Part shown: positions 6,975 through 12,966 of the stretch, piece by piece
Numbering within the stretch: the stretch's first letter is position 1
Layout of the letters: every line of letters begins with the position of its first letter
NCBI GenBank assembly: GCA_900754715.1
Contig: CAAEDX010000136.1
Location: 1-14,532 of the forward strand
Reading direction: 5' to 3'
Length of the DNA stretch: 14,532 bases
Origin: Erysipelotrichaceae bacterium
GTDB lineage: Bacteria > Bacillota_I > Bacilli_A > Erysipelotrichales > Erysipelotrichaceae
Notes under the pieces: generated by a model
The model's database searches: none
Told to the model about the DNA's origin: nothing
Seen by the model: only the letters and a program-made list of their open reading frames with translations
Position numbers and translations under genes: made by a program

Positions 6975-7304
6975 TTAAGTCAGCACTGCATGTAAGATGT
7001 GGACAAGGATCAGCAGGAAGACACATGCCGAAAGGATGCGGTGTACTTTCGCCCATCCTGGTCTTGTCCGCATGCGCCGGGAAACGGCGCTCAGGATGAG
7101 CAGCATCAGGGCGATCCAGGCAATCTTCCCGCTCAGCATGGCGGGCGCGTCATTGGCCATCAGGCCGTGCAGCAGAGCACAGACAGTCAGCGCAATGGCA
7201 TAGCAGACATGCCGGGTCATGGATCTTCTGCGTGGCAGAAGGCATAGCAGCAGCAAGATCAAGGATGCGGCTGTCAGCAGATGACTGATGAGATCAAGAG
7301 TCAT
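6975..7304 (-). CDS. Small four-helix membrane protein with b-type-cytochrome-like histidines
   Basis: The 109-aa product has four predicted membrane helices (about 3-23, 32-50, 56-75 and 88-108) separated by Arg-rich loops (PRRR, SRRMRTRPGW). Histidines lie in or at the helices (H8, H32, H46, H88, H102, H105). The W84...H88-R and H102/H105 pattern in the last helix recalls ferric-reductase-like and cytochrome b561-like proteins that hold haem between helices. I cannot assign a family with certainty. AGGAGG precedes the ATG at 7304. It is a single-gene unit with its own terminator and a promoter whose start region holds an inverted repeat (7315-7332). A haem or redox role is inference. Confidence 0.7.
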   Translation of the reverse strand: MTLDLISHLLTAASLILLLLCLLPRRRSMTRHVCYAIALTVCALLHGLMANDAPAMLSGKIAWIALMLLILSAVSRRMRTRPGWAKVHRILSACVFLLILVHILHAVLT

Positions 7305-7314
7305 ATTTCCTCCT

Positions 7315-7332
7315 AGTTAGGATTAACTAACT
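7315..7332 (-). promoter_or_regulatory. Inverted repeat AGTTAG-6-CTAACT at the transcription start: operator candidate
   Basis: AGTTAG (7315-7320) and CTAACT (7327-7332) are perfect inverted arms with a 6-bp spacer. The element sits at the predicted start site and leader of the membrane protein gene, where a bound repressor would block initiation. The CTAAC half resembles DtxR/IdeR-type metal-regulator half-sites, but the spacing differs from the 19-bp consensus, so the regulator is unknown. Confidence 0.45.
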
Positions 7333-7338
7333 GTATAA

Positions 7339-7366
7339 AGTATAACAGATTGCCAGCAGTTGTAAA
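7339..7366 (-). promoter_or_regulatory. Promoter of the small membrane protein gene
   Basis: On the minus strand: TTTACA (7361-7366), a 16-bp spacer, then TATACT (7339-7344) with an extended TGT. The start would be near 7332, about 28 bases before the ATG. Confidence 0.6.
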
Positions 7367-7380
7367 GCATCTTATTCAGC

Positions 7381-7405
7381 GAAAAAAAACGGGCATGAAG
7401 CCCGT
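7381..7405 (-). terminator. Intrinsic terminator of the UPF0371 gene
   Basis: On the minus strand ACGGGC (7405-7400), loop TTCAT, GCCCGT (7394-7389), followed by a run of U residues (7388-7382). It begins 8 bases beyond the stop codon. Confidence 0.92.
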
Positions 7406-7412
7406 CGATCGA

Positions 7413-8900
7413 TCATTTATGATAGAGTGAGTCATCGCTCTGGTAACGATCCTCGCAAGTCAGATACATATGCAGACGGCGGAATGTATCACTGTCCACG
7501 TCAGCGAGGATCACGGAGCTGTGCACATCGCAGTGTTTCAGCTTTTCCAGCTGCTGCATCGCCAGATGAGAGAGCGGATTGGTCGTGGCAGAGATGGAAA
7601 GCGCGATCAGGATCTCGTCAGTGTGCAGACGCGGATTGCGGTTGCCTAGGGTGCTGACCTTCAGCCGCTGGATCGGTTCGATGATATTGGGGGAGATCAG
7701 CGGGATGCTGTCGTTGATATCGGCCAGCGTCTTCAGCGCGTTGAGCAGCGCGGCGCTGCTGGCGCCAAGCAGCTCAGAGGTCCTGCCGGTGACGATGCGG
7801 CCGTCTCCCAGCTCGATGGCCACGGCCGGCCCGCCGGTTTCCTCCGCTCTGGTACGCGCGGCCTGAATGCAGGGGCGGACATCTTTGGTGATGCCGGCCT
7901 GTGACATGATCAGCTGGATCTTTTCTACGACTTCTTCGCTGGCGCGGCCGCGCTTGAAATCCATGCGCGCCTGATAAAAGCGGCGAACGATCTCTTTGGC
8001 GCTGGCTGTGCGGGCTGCTTCATCATCGATGATGCAATTGCCAGCCATGTTTACGCCCATGTCGGTCGGAGACTGGTACGGGCTTTCTCCGTAGATCGAA
8101 GTAAACATCGCGCGCAATACCGGGAAGATCTCCACATCACGATTGTAATTGACCGTTGTCTCGCCATATGCCTCAAGATGGAAGGGGTCGATCATATTGA
8201 TATCATTGAGATCGGCGGTCGCGGCTTCATAAGCAAGGTTGACCGGATGTTTCAGCGGCAGGTTCCAGATCGGGAAAGTCTCGAACTTGGCATAGCCGGC
8301 CTTGATGCCGCGTTTATGTTCATGATAGAGCTGAGAAAGACAGGTGGCCATCTTGCCTGAACCAGGACCTGGCGCGGTAACGACGACCAGCGGCTTGGAC
8401 GTTTCGATATAATCGTTGATGCCGAATCCCTGGTCAGAGATGATATGCGCTACATCGTTAGGATAGCCTTCGATGGCATAATGCAGATATACGGGGACGC
8501 CTAAGCGCTGCAGCCGCAGCCGAAATGCCTCGGCGCGAGCCTGCTTATCATAACGAGTCAGGACCACGCTGCCGACATAAAGGCCTACGGAGCGGTACGC
8601 ATCGATGAGACGGAGCACTTCCTCATCATAGGTGATGCCCAGGTCATTGCGCAGCTTGCTTTTCTCAATGTCGCTCGCGCAGATGGCGATGACGATCTCC
8701 ACATGCTCTTTGAGCTGCAGCAGCATCTTGAGCTTGCTGTCTGGCTGAAAACCAGGCAGCACGCGGGAGGCATGGTTGTCATCAAACAGCTTGCCGCCAA
8801 ATTCAAGATACAGCTTGTTGTCAAAGGAATGGATCCGTTCCATGATGTGTGCAGACTGCATTTTCAGATACTGATCGTTGTCAAACGCAAGTTTATTCAT
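7413..8900 (-). CDS. UPF0371 / DUF1846 family protein
   Basis: This 495-aa cytoplasmic protein matches the length and features of the UPF0371 (DUF1846) family, which is widespread in Firmicutes and has no firmly assigned function. It opens [15 protein letters not shown]. It contains a P-loop-like glycine-rich segment [16 protein letters not shown] (175-190), conserved [15 protein letters not shown], and a C-terminal half with [12 protein letters not shown]. The P-loop-like segment suggests nucleotide or phosphate binding (inference). The start is supported by AGGGGGAT about 9 bases upstream. It is a single-gene unit with its own promoter and terminator, divergent from murA. Confidence 0.88.
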   Translation of the reverse strand: MNKLAFDNDQYLKMQSAHIMERIHSFDNKLYLEFGGKLFDDNHASRVLPGFQPDSKLKMLLQLKEHVEIVIAICASDIEKSKLRNDLGITYDEEVLRLIDAYRSVGLYVGSVVLTRYDKQARAEAFRLRLQRLGVPVYLHYAIEGYPNDVAHIISDQGFGINDYIETSKPLVVVTAPGPGSGKMATCLSQLYHEHKRGIKAGYAKFETFPIWNLPLKHPVNLAYEAATADLNDINMIDPFHLEAYGETTVNYNRDVEIFPVLRAMFTSIYGESPYQSPTDMGVNMAGNCIIDDEAARTASAKEIVRRFYQARMDFKRGRASEEVVEKIQLIMSQAGITKDVRPCIQAARTRAEETGGPAVAIELGDGRIVTGRTSELLGASSAALLNALKTLADINDSIPLISPNIIEPIQRLKVSTLGNRNPRLHTDEILIALSISATTNPLSHLAMQQLEKLKHCDVHSSVILADVDSDTFRRLHMYLTCEDRYQSDDSLYHK

Positions 8901-8943
8901 CTATATATCCCCCTTCATCCATGTCGTTTAAAACACTCCCGCT

Positions 8944-8952
8944 ATTATAGCA
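8944..8952 (-). promoter_or_regulatory. Extended -10 promoter of the UPF0371 gene
   Basis: On the minus strand TGCTATAAT is a perfect extended -10 (8952-8944). No good -35 lies 16-18 bp upstream, where a run of eight T residues occupies the spacer. The leader would be about 37 bases. Confidence 0.55.
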
Positions 8953-9050
8953 AAAAAAACAATAACATACTATGGCAGAAATCAAAATCGTATAAAAACG
9001 TCATGAATGTGCATATGTGAAAACGGACTAAATTTACACACAGTATGGCT

Positions 9051-9079
9051 TTCAAACATAAAATGTTTTATAATAGAAT
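9051..9079 (+). promoter_or_regulatory. Promoter region of murA with overlapping inverted repeat
   Basis: TTCAAA (9051-9056), a 17-bp spacer and TAGAAT (9074-9079) form one candidate; a perfect TATAAT at 9069-9074 is the other possible -10. Between -35 and -10 lies an inverted repeat AAACAT-AAA-ATGTTT (9054-9068), which could be an operator. Which -10 is used cannot be told from sequence alone. Confidence 0.5.
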
Positions 9080-9112
9080 AGGTTTTCAGACAACGGAAGG
9101 AGAATCTCCAAA

Positions 9113-10378
9113 ATGGAAGAAGTTATCAAGATCGAAGGAGGTCATCGACTGCACGGATCTGTTCGCATCAGCGGATCGAAAAACGCAACAGTGGCACTGA
9201 TCCCGGCAGCGGTGCTGGCGCACGGCCCGGTCACGATCTGCGGCGTGCCCAACATCTCAGACGTACATTCTTTATCCGTATTATTAAATGAATTAGGAGT
9301 GGCTGTGAAAAAACAGTCTGACGATATTATCATCATCGACCCGACGGAAATGGAAAACCGTCCGATGATCAGTGAATCTGTATCCAAGCTGCGTGCCTCA
9401 TATTATTTTATGGGCGCGCTTTTGGGCAAATATGGAAAAGTGGAGATGAAGATGCCTGGAGGCTGCTATCTTGGTCCCAGGCCGATCGATCTTCACCTGA
9501 AAGGTTTTGAGGCGCTTGGCGCCACGGTCACTTATGAGAAAGGCTGCTATATCATCGAGGCAGAGGAGCTGGTCGGCAACAAGATCTTTTTGGATATATC
9601 CAGCGTAGGCGCGACCATCAACATCATGATGGCGGCAGTCTATGCCAGAGGCAGGACCACCATCGAAAACGCAGCCAAAGAACCGGAGATCATCGATATC
9701 GCGACGATGCTCAACAAGATGGGCGCGCATATCCGCGGCATGGGGACGAGCGTGATCACCATCGATGGTGTCGATCGGCTGATGGGCTGTTATCATGAGA
9801 TCATTCCTGACCGCATCGAGGCCGCGACCTATGTCGTGCTGGCGGCAGCCGCGGCAGATGAGATGGTGATCGAAAACATCATCCCGCAGCATCTGGATGC
9901 CTTGTTGATGAAATTAGATGAGATCGGCATCGAAATGGAAGTGGAAGTGGACCGCGTCAGAGTGCGCGGCATGCAAGGTCCGCTGAAGGGAACAGTGATC
10001 AAGACAAAGCCTTATCCGGGGTTCGCCACCGATATCCAGCAGCCGTTGACCACGCTGCTGACCCAGGCACAGGGTCAGTCCATTATTACCGAGACCATTT
10101 ATCCGGAGCGTTTCAAGCACTGTGCGGAGCTCAATAAGATGGGCGCGGACATCGATGTGATGGTGCCCAGCTGTTTTGTCAATGGACCGACCAAGCTGAG
10201 CGGAACCGAAGTGGTCGCTACCGACCTTCGCTGCGGAGCCGCGCTCGTCGTGGCTGGGTTGATCGCGGAGGGCATCACCGAGATCCATGACGTCTATCAT
10301 ATCGATCGCGGCTATGAGAATCTCGATGGCAAGCTGTGCAGCCTGGGAGCCCATATCTGGAGAGAACAGGTCAAGTAA
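9113..10378 (+). CDS. murA: UDP-N-acetylglucosamine 1-carboxyvinyltransferase
   Basis: The 421-aa cytoplasmic enzyme transfers enolpyruvate from PEP to UDP-GlcNAc, the first committed step of peptidoglycan synthesis. Seen: SGSKNA with Lys23 (substrate binding), the active-site loop [14 protein letters not shown] with Cys118 (the fosfomycin target residue of the family), and GFATDIQQP with the catalytic Asp. The length is typical. Its position near fba recalls the second murA paralogue of Bacillus (murAB/murZ), so this may be the MurZ-type copy. The ribosome site AAGGAG lies 10 bases before the ATG, and its GGAG can pair with CTCC (9099-9102 with 9106-9109), which might temper translation. A perfect terminator overlaps its stop codon. 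Confidence 0.96.
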   Translation: MEEVIKIEGGHRLHGSVRISGSKNATVALIPAAVLAHGPVTICGVPNISDVHSLSVLLNELGVAVKKQSDDIIIIDPTEMENRPMISESVSKLRASYYFMGALLGKYGKVEMKMPGGCYLGPRPIDLHLKGFEALGATVTYEKGCYIIEAEELVGNKIFLDISSVGATINIMMAAVYARGRTTIENAAKEPEIIDIATMLNKMGAHIRGMGTSVITIDGVDRLMGCYHEIIPDRIEAATYVVLAAAAADEMVIENIIPQHLDALLMKLDEIGIEMEVEVDRVRVRGMQGPLKGTVIKTKPYPGFATDIQQPLTTLLTQAQGQSIITETIYPERFKHCAELNKMGADIDVMVPSCFVNGPTKLSGTEVVATDLRCGAALVVAGLIAEGITEIHDVYHIDRGYENLDGKLCSLGAHIWREQVK

Positions 10379-10405
10379 AAAGCAGATCGCGCGATCTGCT
10401 TTTTT
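10377..10405. terminator. Perfect bidirectional terminator shared by murA and the lipoprotein gene
   Basis: AAAAAGCAGATC (10377-10388), loop GCGC, GATCTGCTTTTT (10393-10404): a 12-bp perfect stem with U tracts on both strands. It begins inside the murA TAA and ends two bases before the convergent lipoprotein stop codon, so 28 bases serve both genes. Confidence 0.95.
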
Positions 10406-10406
10406 G

Positions 10407-11189
10407 CTATTGCAGGAATCGGAATTCGCCGAATGAAGAATCCACGTGATAATCCGGCGCTTCTGTCTTCGGGTCTACCCAGGAGATCCATTCCTGGACG
10501 AGCTCACCGTCTTCAGATGGGCGGGAGAATTCAGCGCGGTACACGCCGGCACGCATGACATTGTCACGGATCAGATCCAGGTCGCGCAGGGAATCCAACG
10601 GTACCTTTCCTTCCACGATATATCCATTATCGGTCGATACGCCAGCGGTTTCCAAGCCCTCCAGGTTCCAGGTGCCATCGAAATGACGGTAATACTCGAT
10701 GGAGTAGTCATGTACCCTGCCTTGTGGGTCGATTTCCACGCCATAGTAGAGCGGCATGCCTTCGGTCGTCGGCTTGTCGATGCTGCCGCCGGCAAAGAAC
10801 AGCTCTACGCGGTCCTCATTGTCGACAGTGCTTTCGTCCTCTTTCCATTCTTGCTCACTGACGACATTTTCATCATGCACTTCGAAGCAGAAATAGAAAT
10901 CGGTGCCATCGTTGTATCCTTTGAACACAGTAAGCGGTGCTTCCTTCGTGTCCCATGGGAAATGGAATCCGCCGCTGATCGAAGGGACATCGGCCCATAC
11001 GGCATCACTCAGATCGCCATCGATCGCTGCGGCGTCTTCACGCAGCACGACATCATAGTGCGGAGTGTTCGCTTCATTATAAGCGATGGACGAAGAAGAT
11101 GATGCGTCGGAAGTGCTTGTACAGCCGGTGCTCAGCAACATCGCGGCCGCAAGCGAAGATAAGGCGGTATAACGGCAAAGCTTTTTCAT
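10407..11189 (-). CDS. Lipoprotein with CBM9-like carbohydrate-binding domain
   Basis: The 260-aa product has a lipoprotein signal peptide (MKKLCRY, hydrophobic core, lipobox LSTGC with Cys23), then a Ser-rich tether. The rest is one domain resembling carbohydrate-binding family 9 / DOMON-like folds: AIDGDLSDAVWADVPSI, TVFKGYNDGTDFYFCFEVHDENV, a DRVELFF strand, YYGVEIDPQG and a late EWISWVDPK. CBM9-like modules bind glycans, so a surface sugar-binding role is likely; no catalytic motif is seen. AGGAGG lies 6 bases before ATG 11189, which is preferred over an in-frame upstream ATG at 11240 without a signal sequence. The promoter carries an upstream cre box, which fits sugar-related regulation. 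Confidence 0.8.
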   Translation of the reverse strand: MKKLCRYTALSSLAAAMLLSTGCTSTSDASSSSSIAYNEANTPHYDVVLREDAAAIDGDLSDAVWADVPSISGGFHFPWDTKEAPLTVFKGYNDGTDFYFCFEVHDENVVSEQEWKEDESTVDNEDRVELFFAGGSIDKPTTEGMPLYYGVEIDPQGRVHDYSIEYYRHFDGTWNLEGLETAGVSTDNGYIVEGKVPLDSLRDLDLIRDNVMRAGVYRAEFSRPSEDGELVQEWISWVDPKTEAPDYHVDSSFGEFRFLQ

Positions 11190-11223
11190 ACATATCCTCC
11201 TTCCTTGCCATACTGTCAATCTC

Positions 11224-11252
11224 ATTATAGCGCAGGGCAAAACTTATCACAA
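11224..11252 (-). promoter_or_regulatory. Promoter of the CBM9-like lipoprotein gene
   Basis: On the minus strand TTGTGA (11247-11252), a 17-bp spacer, TATAAT (11224-11229). A cre-like box begins 7 bp upstream of the -35. Confidence 0.75.
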
Positions 11253-11259
11253 CAGCAAA

Positions 11260-11273
11260 AGTAAGCGTTTACA
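11260..11273 (-). promoter_or_regulatory. cre-like box upstream of the lipoprotein promoter
   Basis: The minus strand reads TGTAAACGCTTACT, which fits the CcpA consensus TGWAANCGNTNWCA at 13 of 14 positions (last base differs). At about -43 to -56 relative to the lipoprotein start it is placed where CcpA can activate; repression is also possible. Confidence 0.65.
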
Positions 11274-11313
11274 GCTTTTTGTGAGCGGATTCGCGCGCAG
11301 CAAAAAGAAATAA

Positions 11314-11327
11314 TGTAAACGCTAACA
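11314..11327 (+). promoter_or_regulatory. Perfect cre box over the -35 of the LytTR regulator gene
   Basis: TGTAAACGCTAACA matches the CcpA consensus TGWAANCGNTNWCA at all 14 positions. It overlaps the candidate -35 (11323-11328), so CcpA binding should repress the regulator when preferred sugars are present. Its core (AGCGTTTACA / TGTAAACGCT) is a perfect inverted copy of the box at 11260-11273. Another LacI-family protein could also be the ligand. Confidence 0.75.
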
Positions 11328-11351
11328 AAAACGCTGTGGTTCTGCTATAAT
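11323..11351 (+). promoter_or_regulatory. Extended -10 promoter of the LytTR regulator gene
   Basis: TATAAT (11346-11351) preceded by TGC, with a weak TAACAA (11323-11328) 17 bp upstream. The start would be about 11358, 25 bases before the ATG. Confidence 0.65.
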
Positions 11352-11382
11352 GGAAGTATGGTAGAAAAAGGCGGGTGATGAG

Positions 11383-12066
11383 ATGATCCGGATCGCGATA
11401 TTGGAAGATGAGCGCACCGCTAAGGAAATCATATACGAGCTGGGCAAGCTGCTCTGCCGCGAGGAATGGGTGTTTCGTCCGTTCCTGAAGGCGAGCGAGC
11501 TCGCTTCCGCACAGCAGGCAGAAGAATACGATGTGGTCATCCTCAAGTCCGTATTTGCCACACAGCGTGCCGAAAGTGTCTTTGTCAAACCATATGAAGA
11601 TCGTGTCGTGATCTATGTGCGGCATGATGAAGATGAGACAGACATAGCGGAAGATGAACGCACTTTTTTGATACATTACAGGCGTGCCGCGCAAGAACTG
11701 CGAAGGATCTACCCAAAAGTGGATCGGCAGCTGCGCGGCAAGGAAGAATATGTCTTTTCTTATAATAATGTGAAAGTGATCCTCAGCATGAATGATATCT
11801 ATTATTTATCCAAAGAAGACAAGCTTGTTTGTTTTCATACCCGCAGAGGCTTGTTCAGCGAACGCGCCAGCATGAACGATATGACCAATCGTTTTGCGAA
11901 ATATGGCTTTGAACGCATCCATGCTTCATTTTTGGTCAACATGCATCATGTATTCGGGGTGGAAAGCGATACGGTGATCATGGATCAGCAAGACCGGCTG
12001 CCGCTGGCCCGCTCGAGAAAGCAACGTTTCTTGGGCATCGTGGAGCGAAAAGCAATGCAATGCTGA
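11383..12066 (+). CDS. LytTR-domain transcription regulator with degenerate receiver domain
   Basis: The 227-aa protein has an N-terminal receiver-like part (about 1-110) and a C-terminal LytTR DNA-binding domain (about 122-222; KVILSMNDIYYLSKEDK, FHTRRGLF, and GFERIHASFLVNMHHV, matching the family's gFiRiHrSylVN signature). The receiver keeps the acidic pair (LEDE, 7-10), but the end of beta-3 reads YDVVILKS, with Lys55 where the phosphoacceptor Asp should be. The conserved Thr and Lys of later strands are also not recognisable. It therefore probably works without classical phosphorylation. No histidine kinase lies nearby. LytTR proteins bind paired direct repeats about 21 bp apart, and such a pair lies upstream of the wall-hydrolase gene in this window. 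A cre box sits over its promoter. The ribosome site is weak (AAGGCGGGTGATG). Confidence 0.85.
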   Translation: MIRIAILEDERTAKEIIYELGKLLCREEWVFRPFLKASELASAQQAEEYDVVILKSVFATQRAESVFVKPYEDRVVIYVRHDEDETDIAEDERTFLIHYRRAAQELRRIYPKVDRQLRGKEEYVFSYNNVKVILSMNDIYYLSKEDKLVCFHTRRGLFSERASMNDMTNRFAKYGFERIHASFLVNMHHVFGVESDTVIMDQQDRLPLARSRKQRFLGIVERKAMQC

Positions 12067-12127
12067 ATTTGCCAAAATGATGACTTGATTTTCCATATGT
12101 CTGTACGCTGCTTTCATTTTAGACTAG

Positions 12128-12499
12128 AATGAAAGCGAAAAGAAGAGATACTGAAGAGAGCGGTGGGAAGATGACAATTTAAGACGCCGGTTACAGTAAC
12201 ATCCGGCAAACTTTAAAACTATGGTGAGGGACACACCAGAAGTGAGGCCTGAGGGTATGATGACATACTGACGGGAAACAATATCCGGATGCGCGGATCC
12301 TCATGAAGCTGAATCAAAAGGCAGGATCTGATGAACTGCCGCAGTATTAGAGAACGAATATCATGGGCAAAGATGAGGAAACGTGAAAAAGAGGTTCCAA
12401 TCGGAAATGACAAGGAAGAAAAAATGTCACGGGATGATGGAAACCTCAACAATTGAACAACAAAGCGAAAGGGCAGTGCGATGAGGCATTGTCCTTTTT
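12128..12499 (+). ncRNA. Candidate structured non-coding RNA (unrecognised family)
   Basis: The 520-nt gap between the LytTR and BlaI-type genes has no credible ORF. It is full of short hairpins joined by A-rich linkers and GAAA-type bases, and it ends in a strong intrinsic terminator. Hairpins seen: GCCGG/CCGGC (12185-12206), GGTG/CACC (12223-12237), GTATG-ATGA-CATAC (about 12255-12268), ATCCG/CGGAT (about 12283-12298), GGCAG/CTGCC (12320-12340), GTATT/AATAT (12343-12361), TTCC-AATC-GGAA (12395-12406) and TGACA/TGTCA (12408-12429). CCTCAT (12299-12304) can pair with upstream GTGAGG or downstream ATGAGG (12373-12378), a mutually exclusive choice. The 5' end is uncertain because I find no convincing promoter; an inverted repeat GCTTTCATT/AATGAAAGC (12110-12136) marks the likely boundary. 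It resembles no tRNA, RNase P, tmRNA, SRP RNA or T-box that I can recognise. Confidence 0.5.
12468..12499 (+). terminator. Intrinsic terminator at the end of the candidate RNA
   Basis: GGGCAGTGC (12471-12479), loop GATGAG, GCATTGTCC (12486-12494), then TTTTT (12495-12499): a 9-bp stem with two G-U pairs. There is no gene immediately upstream on this strand, so it ends either a non-coding transcript or a long 3' region of the LytTR mRNA. Confidence 0.85.
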
Positions 12500-12543
12500 C
12501 ATCCGGCATCATGCGCAGGCTGGATCATGCATTTCTGGAAGTA

Positions 12544-12572
12544 TTGACATATTCTGTCTATTGCGATAGACT
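12544..12572 (+). promoter_or_regulatory. Promoter of the BlaI-type/M56 operon with palindromic operator
   Basis: TTGACA (12544-12549, perfect), a 17-bp spacer, TAGACT (12567-12572). A perfect inverted repeat GTCTAT-TGCG-ATAGAC (12556-12571) fills the spacer and -10. BlaI/MecI repressors bind palindromes over their own promoter, so autorepression is expected; the arms differ from the staphylococcal TACA/TGTA motif. Confidence 0.75.
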
Positions 12573-12594
12573 AAAGGCATAGGGAGGGATGAAG

Positions 12595-12966
12595 ATGGAA
12601 GAGAAATGGAAACTGCATGATCGGGAATATGAGTTTGCCTGCATCGTTTGGGAGAATGAACCGATCGCGTCTGGCGAATTGGCAAAGCTTTGCGCGCAGC
12701 GGCTCAGATGGAAACGCACGACGACATATACGGTGCTGAAAAAGCTCTGTGAGCGCGGTATCCTTTGCAATGATCATGCGATGGTCAGCGCACTGGTGAA
12801 AAAAGAGATGGTGCAGCGCGCCGAAAGCCGTCGCTTTGTGGAAAAGATGTTTGATAACTCAATTTCGCATCTGGTCGCCTCGTTTGCTGAGGAACGGCCG
12901 CTGCGCAAGGAAGAGATCGAAGAGCTGAAAGCGCTCATTGACGCTTGCGAGGAGGATGAGAAATGA
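12595..12966 (+). CDS. BlaI/MecI-family transcriptional repressor
   Basis: The 123-aa protein is a winged-helix repressor of the penicillinase-repressor family. REYEFACIVWENEP is helix 1, SGELAKLC leads to the recognition helix, and KRTTTYTVLKKLCERGIL is the typical recognition/wing segment. The C-terminal helices (VEKMFDNSISHLVASF and following) form the dimer and protease-sensitive part in known relatives. ATG 12595 gives a 7-base spacing to AGGGAGG (12581-12587); the ATG at 12589 is too close. Its stop overlaps the ATG of the M56 protease (ATGA), the classical BlaI-BlaR1 pairing. Targets besides its own promoter are unknown. No beta-lactamase gene is in the window. Confidence 0.9.
   Translation: MEEKWKLHDREYEFACIVWENEPIASGELAKLCAQRLRWKRTTTYTVLKKLCERGILCNDHAMVSALVKKEMVQRAESRRFVEKMFDNSISHLVASFAEERPLRKEEIEELKALIDACEEDEK

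Noticed and set aside
7313..7334. Assignment of the membrane-gene palindrome to DtxR/IdeR
   Set aside because: Only about 12 of 19 positions fit and the arm spacing is wrong, so it is kept as an operator for an unknown regulator.
9018..9031. A cre-like sequence TGAAAACGGACTAA upstream of murA
   Set aside because: It matches only 12 of 14 positions, lacks the conserved T and C of the right half, and is not placed well on the promoter.
12219..12512. A 97-aa minus-strand open frame across the candidate RNA
   Set aside because: No ribosome site or domain is visible, and it runs through the terminator hairpin. It is best explained as chance.
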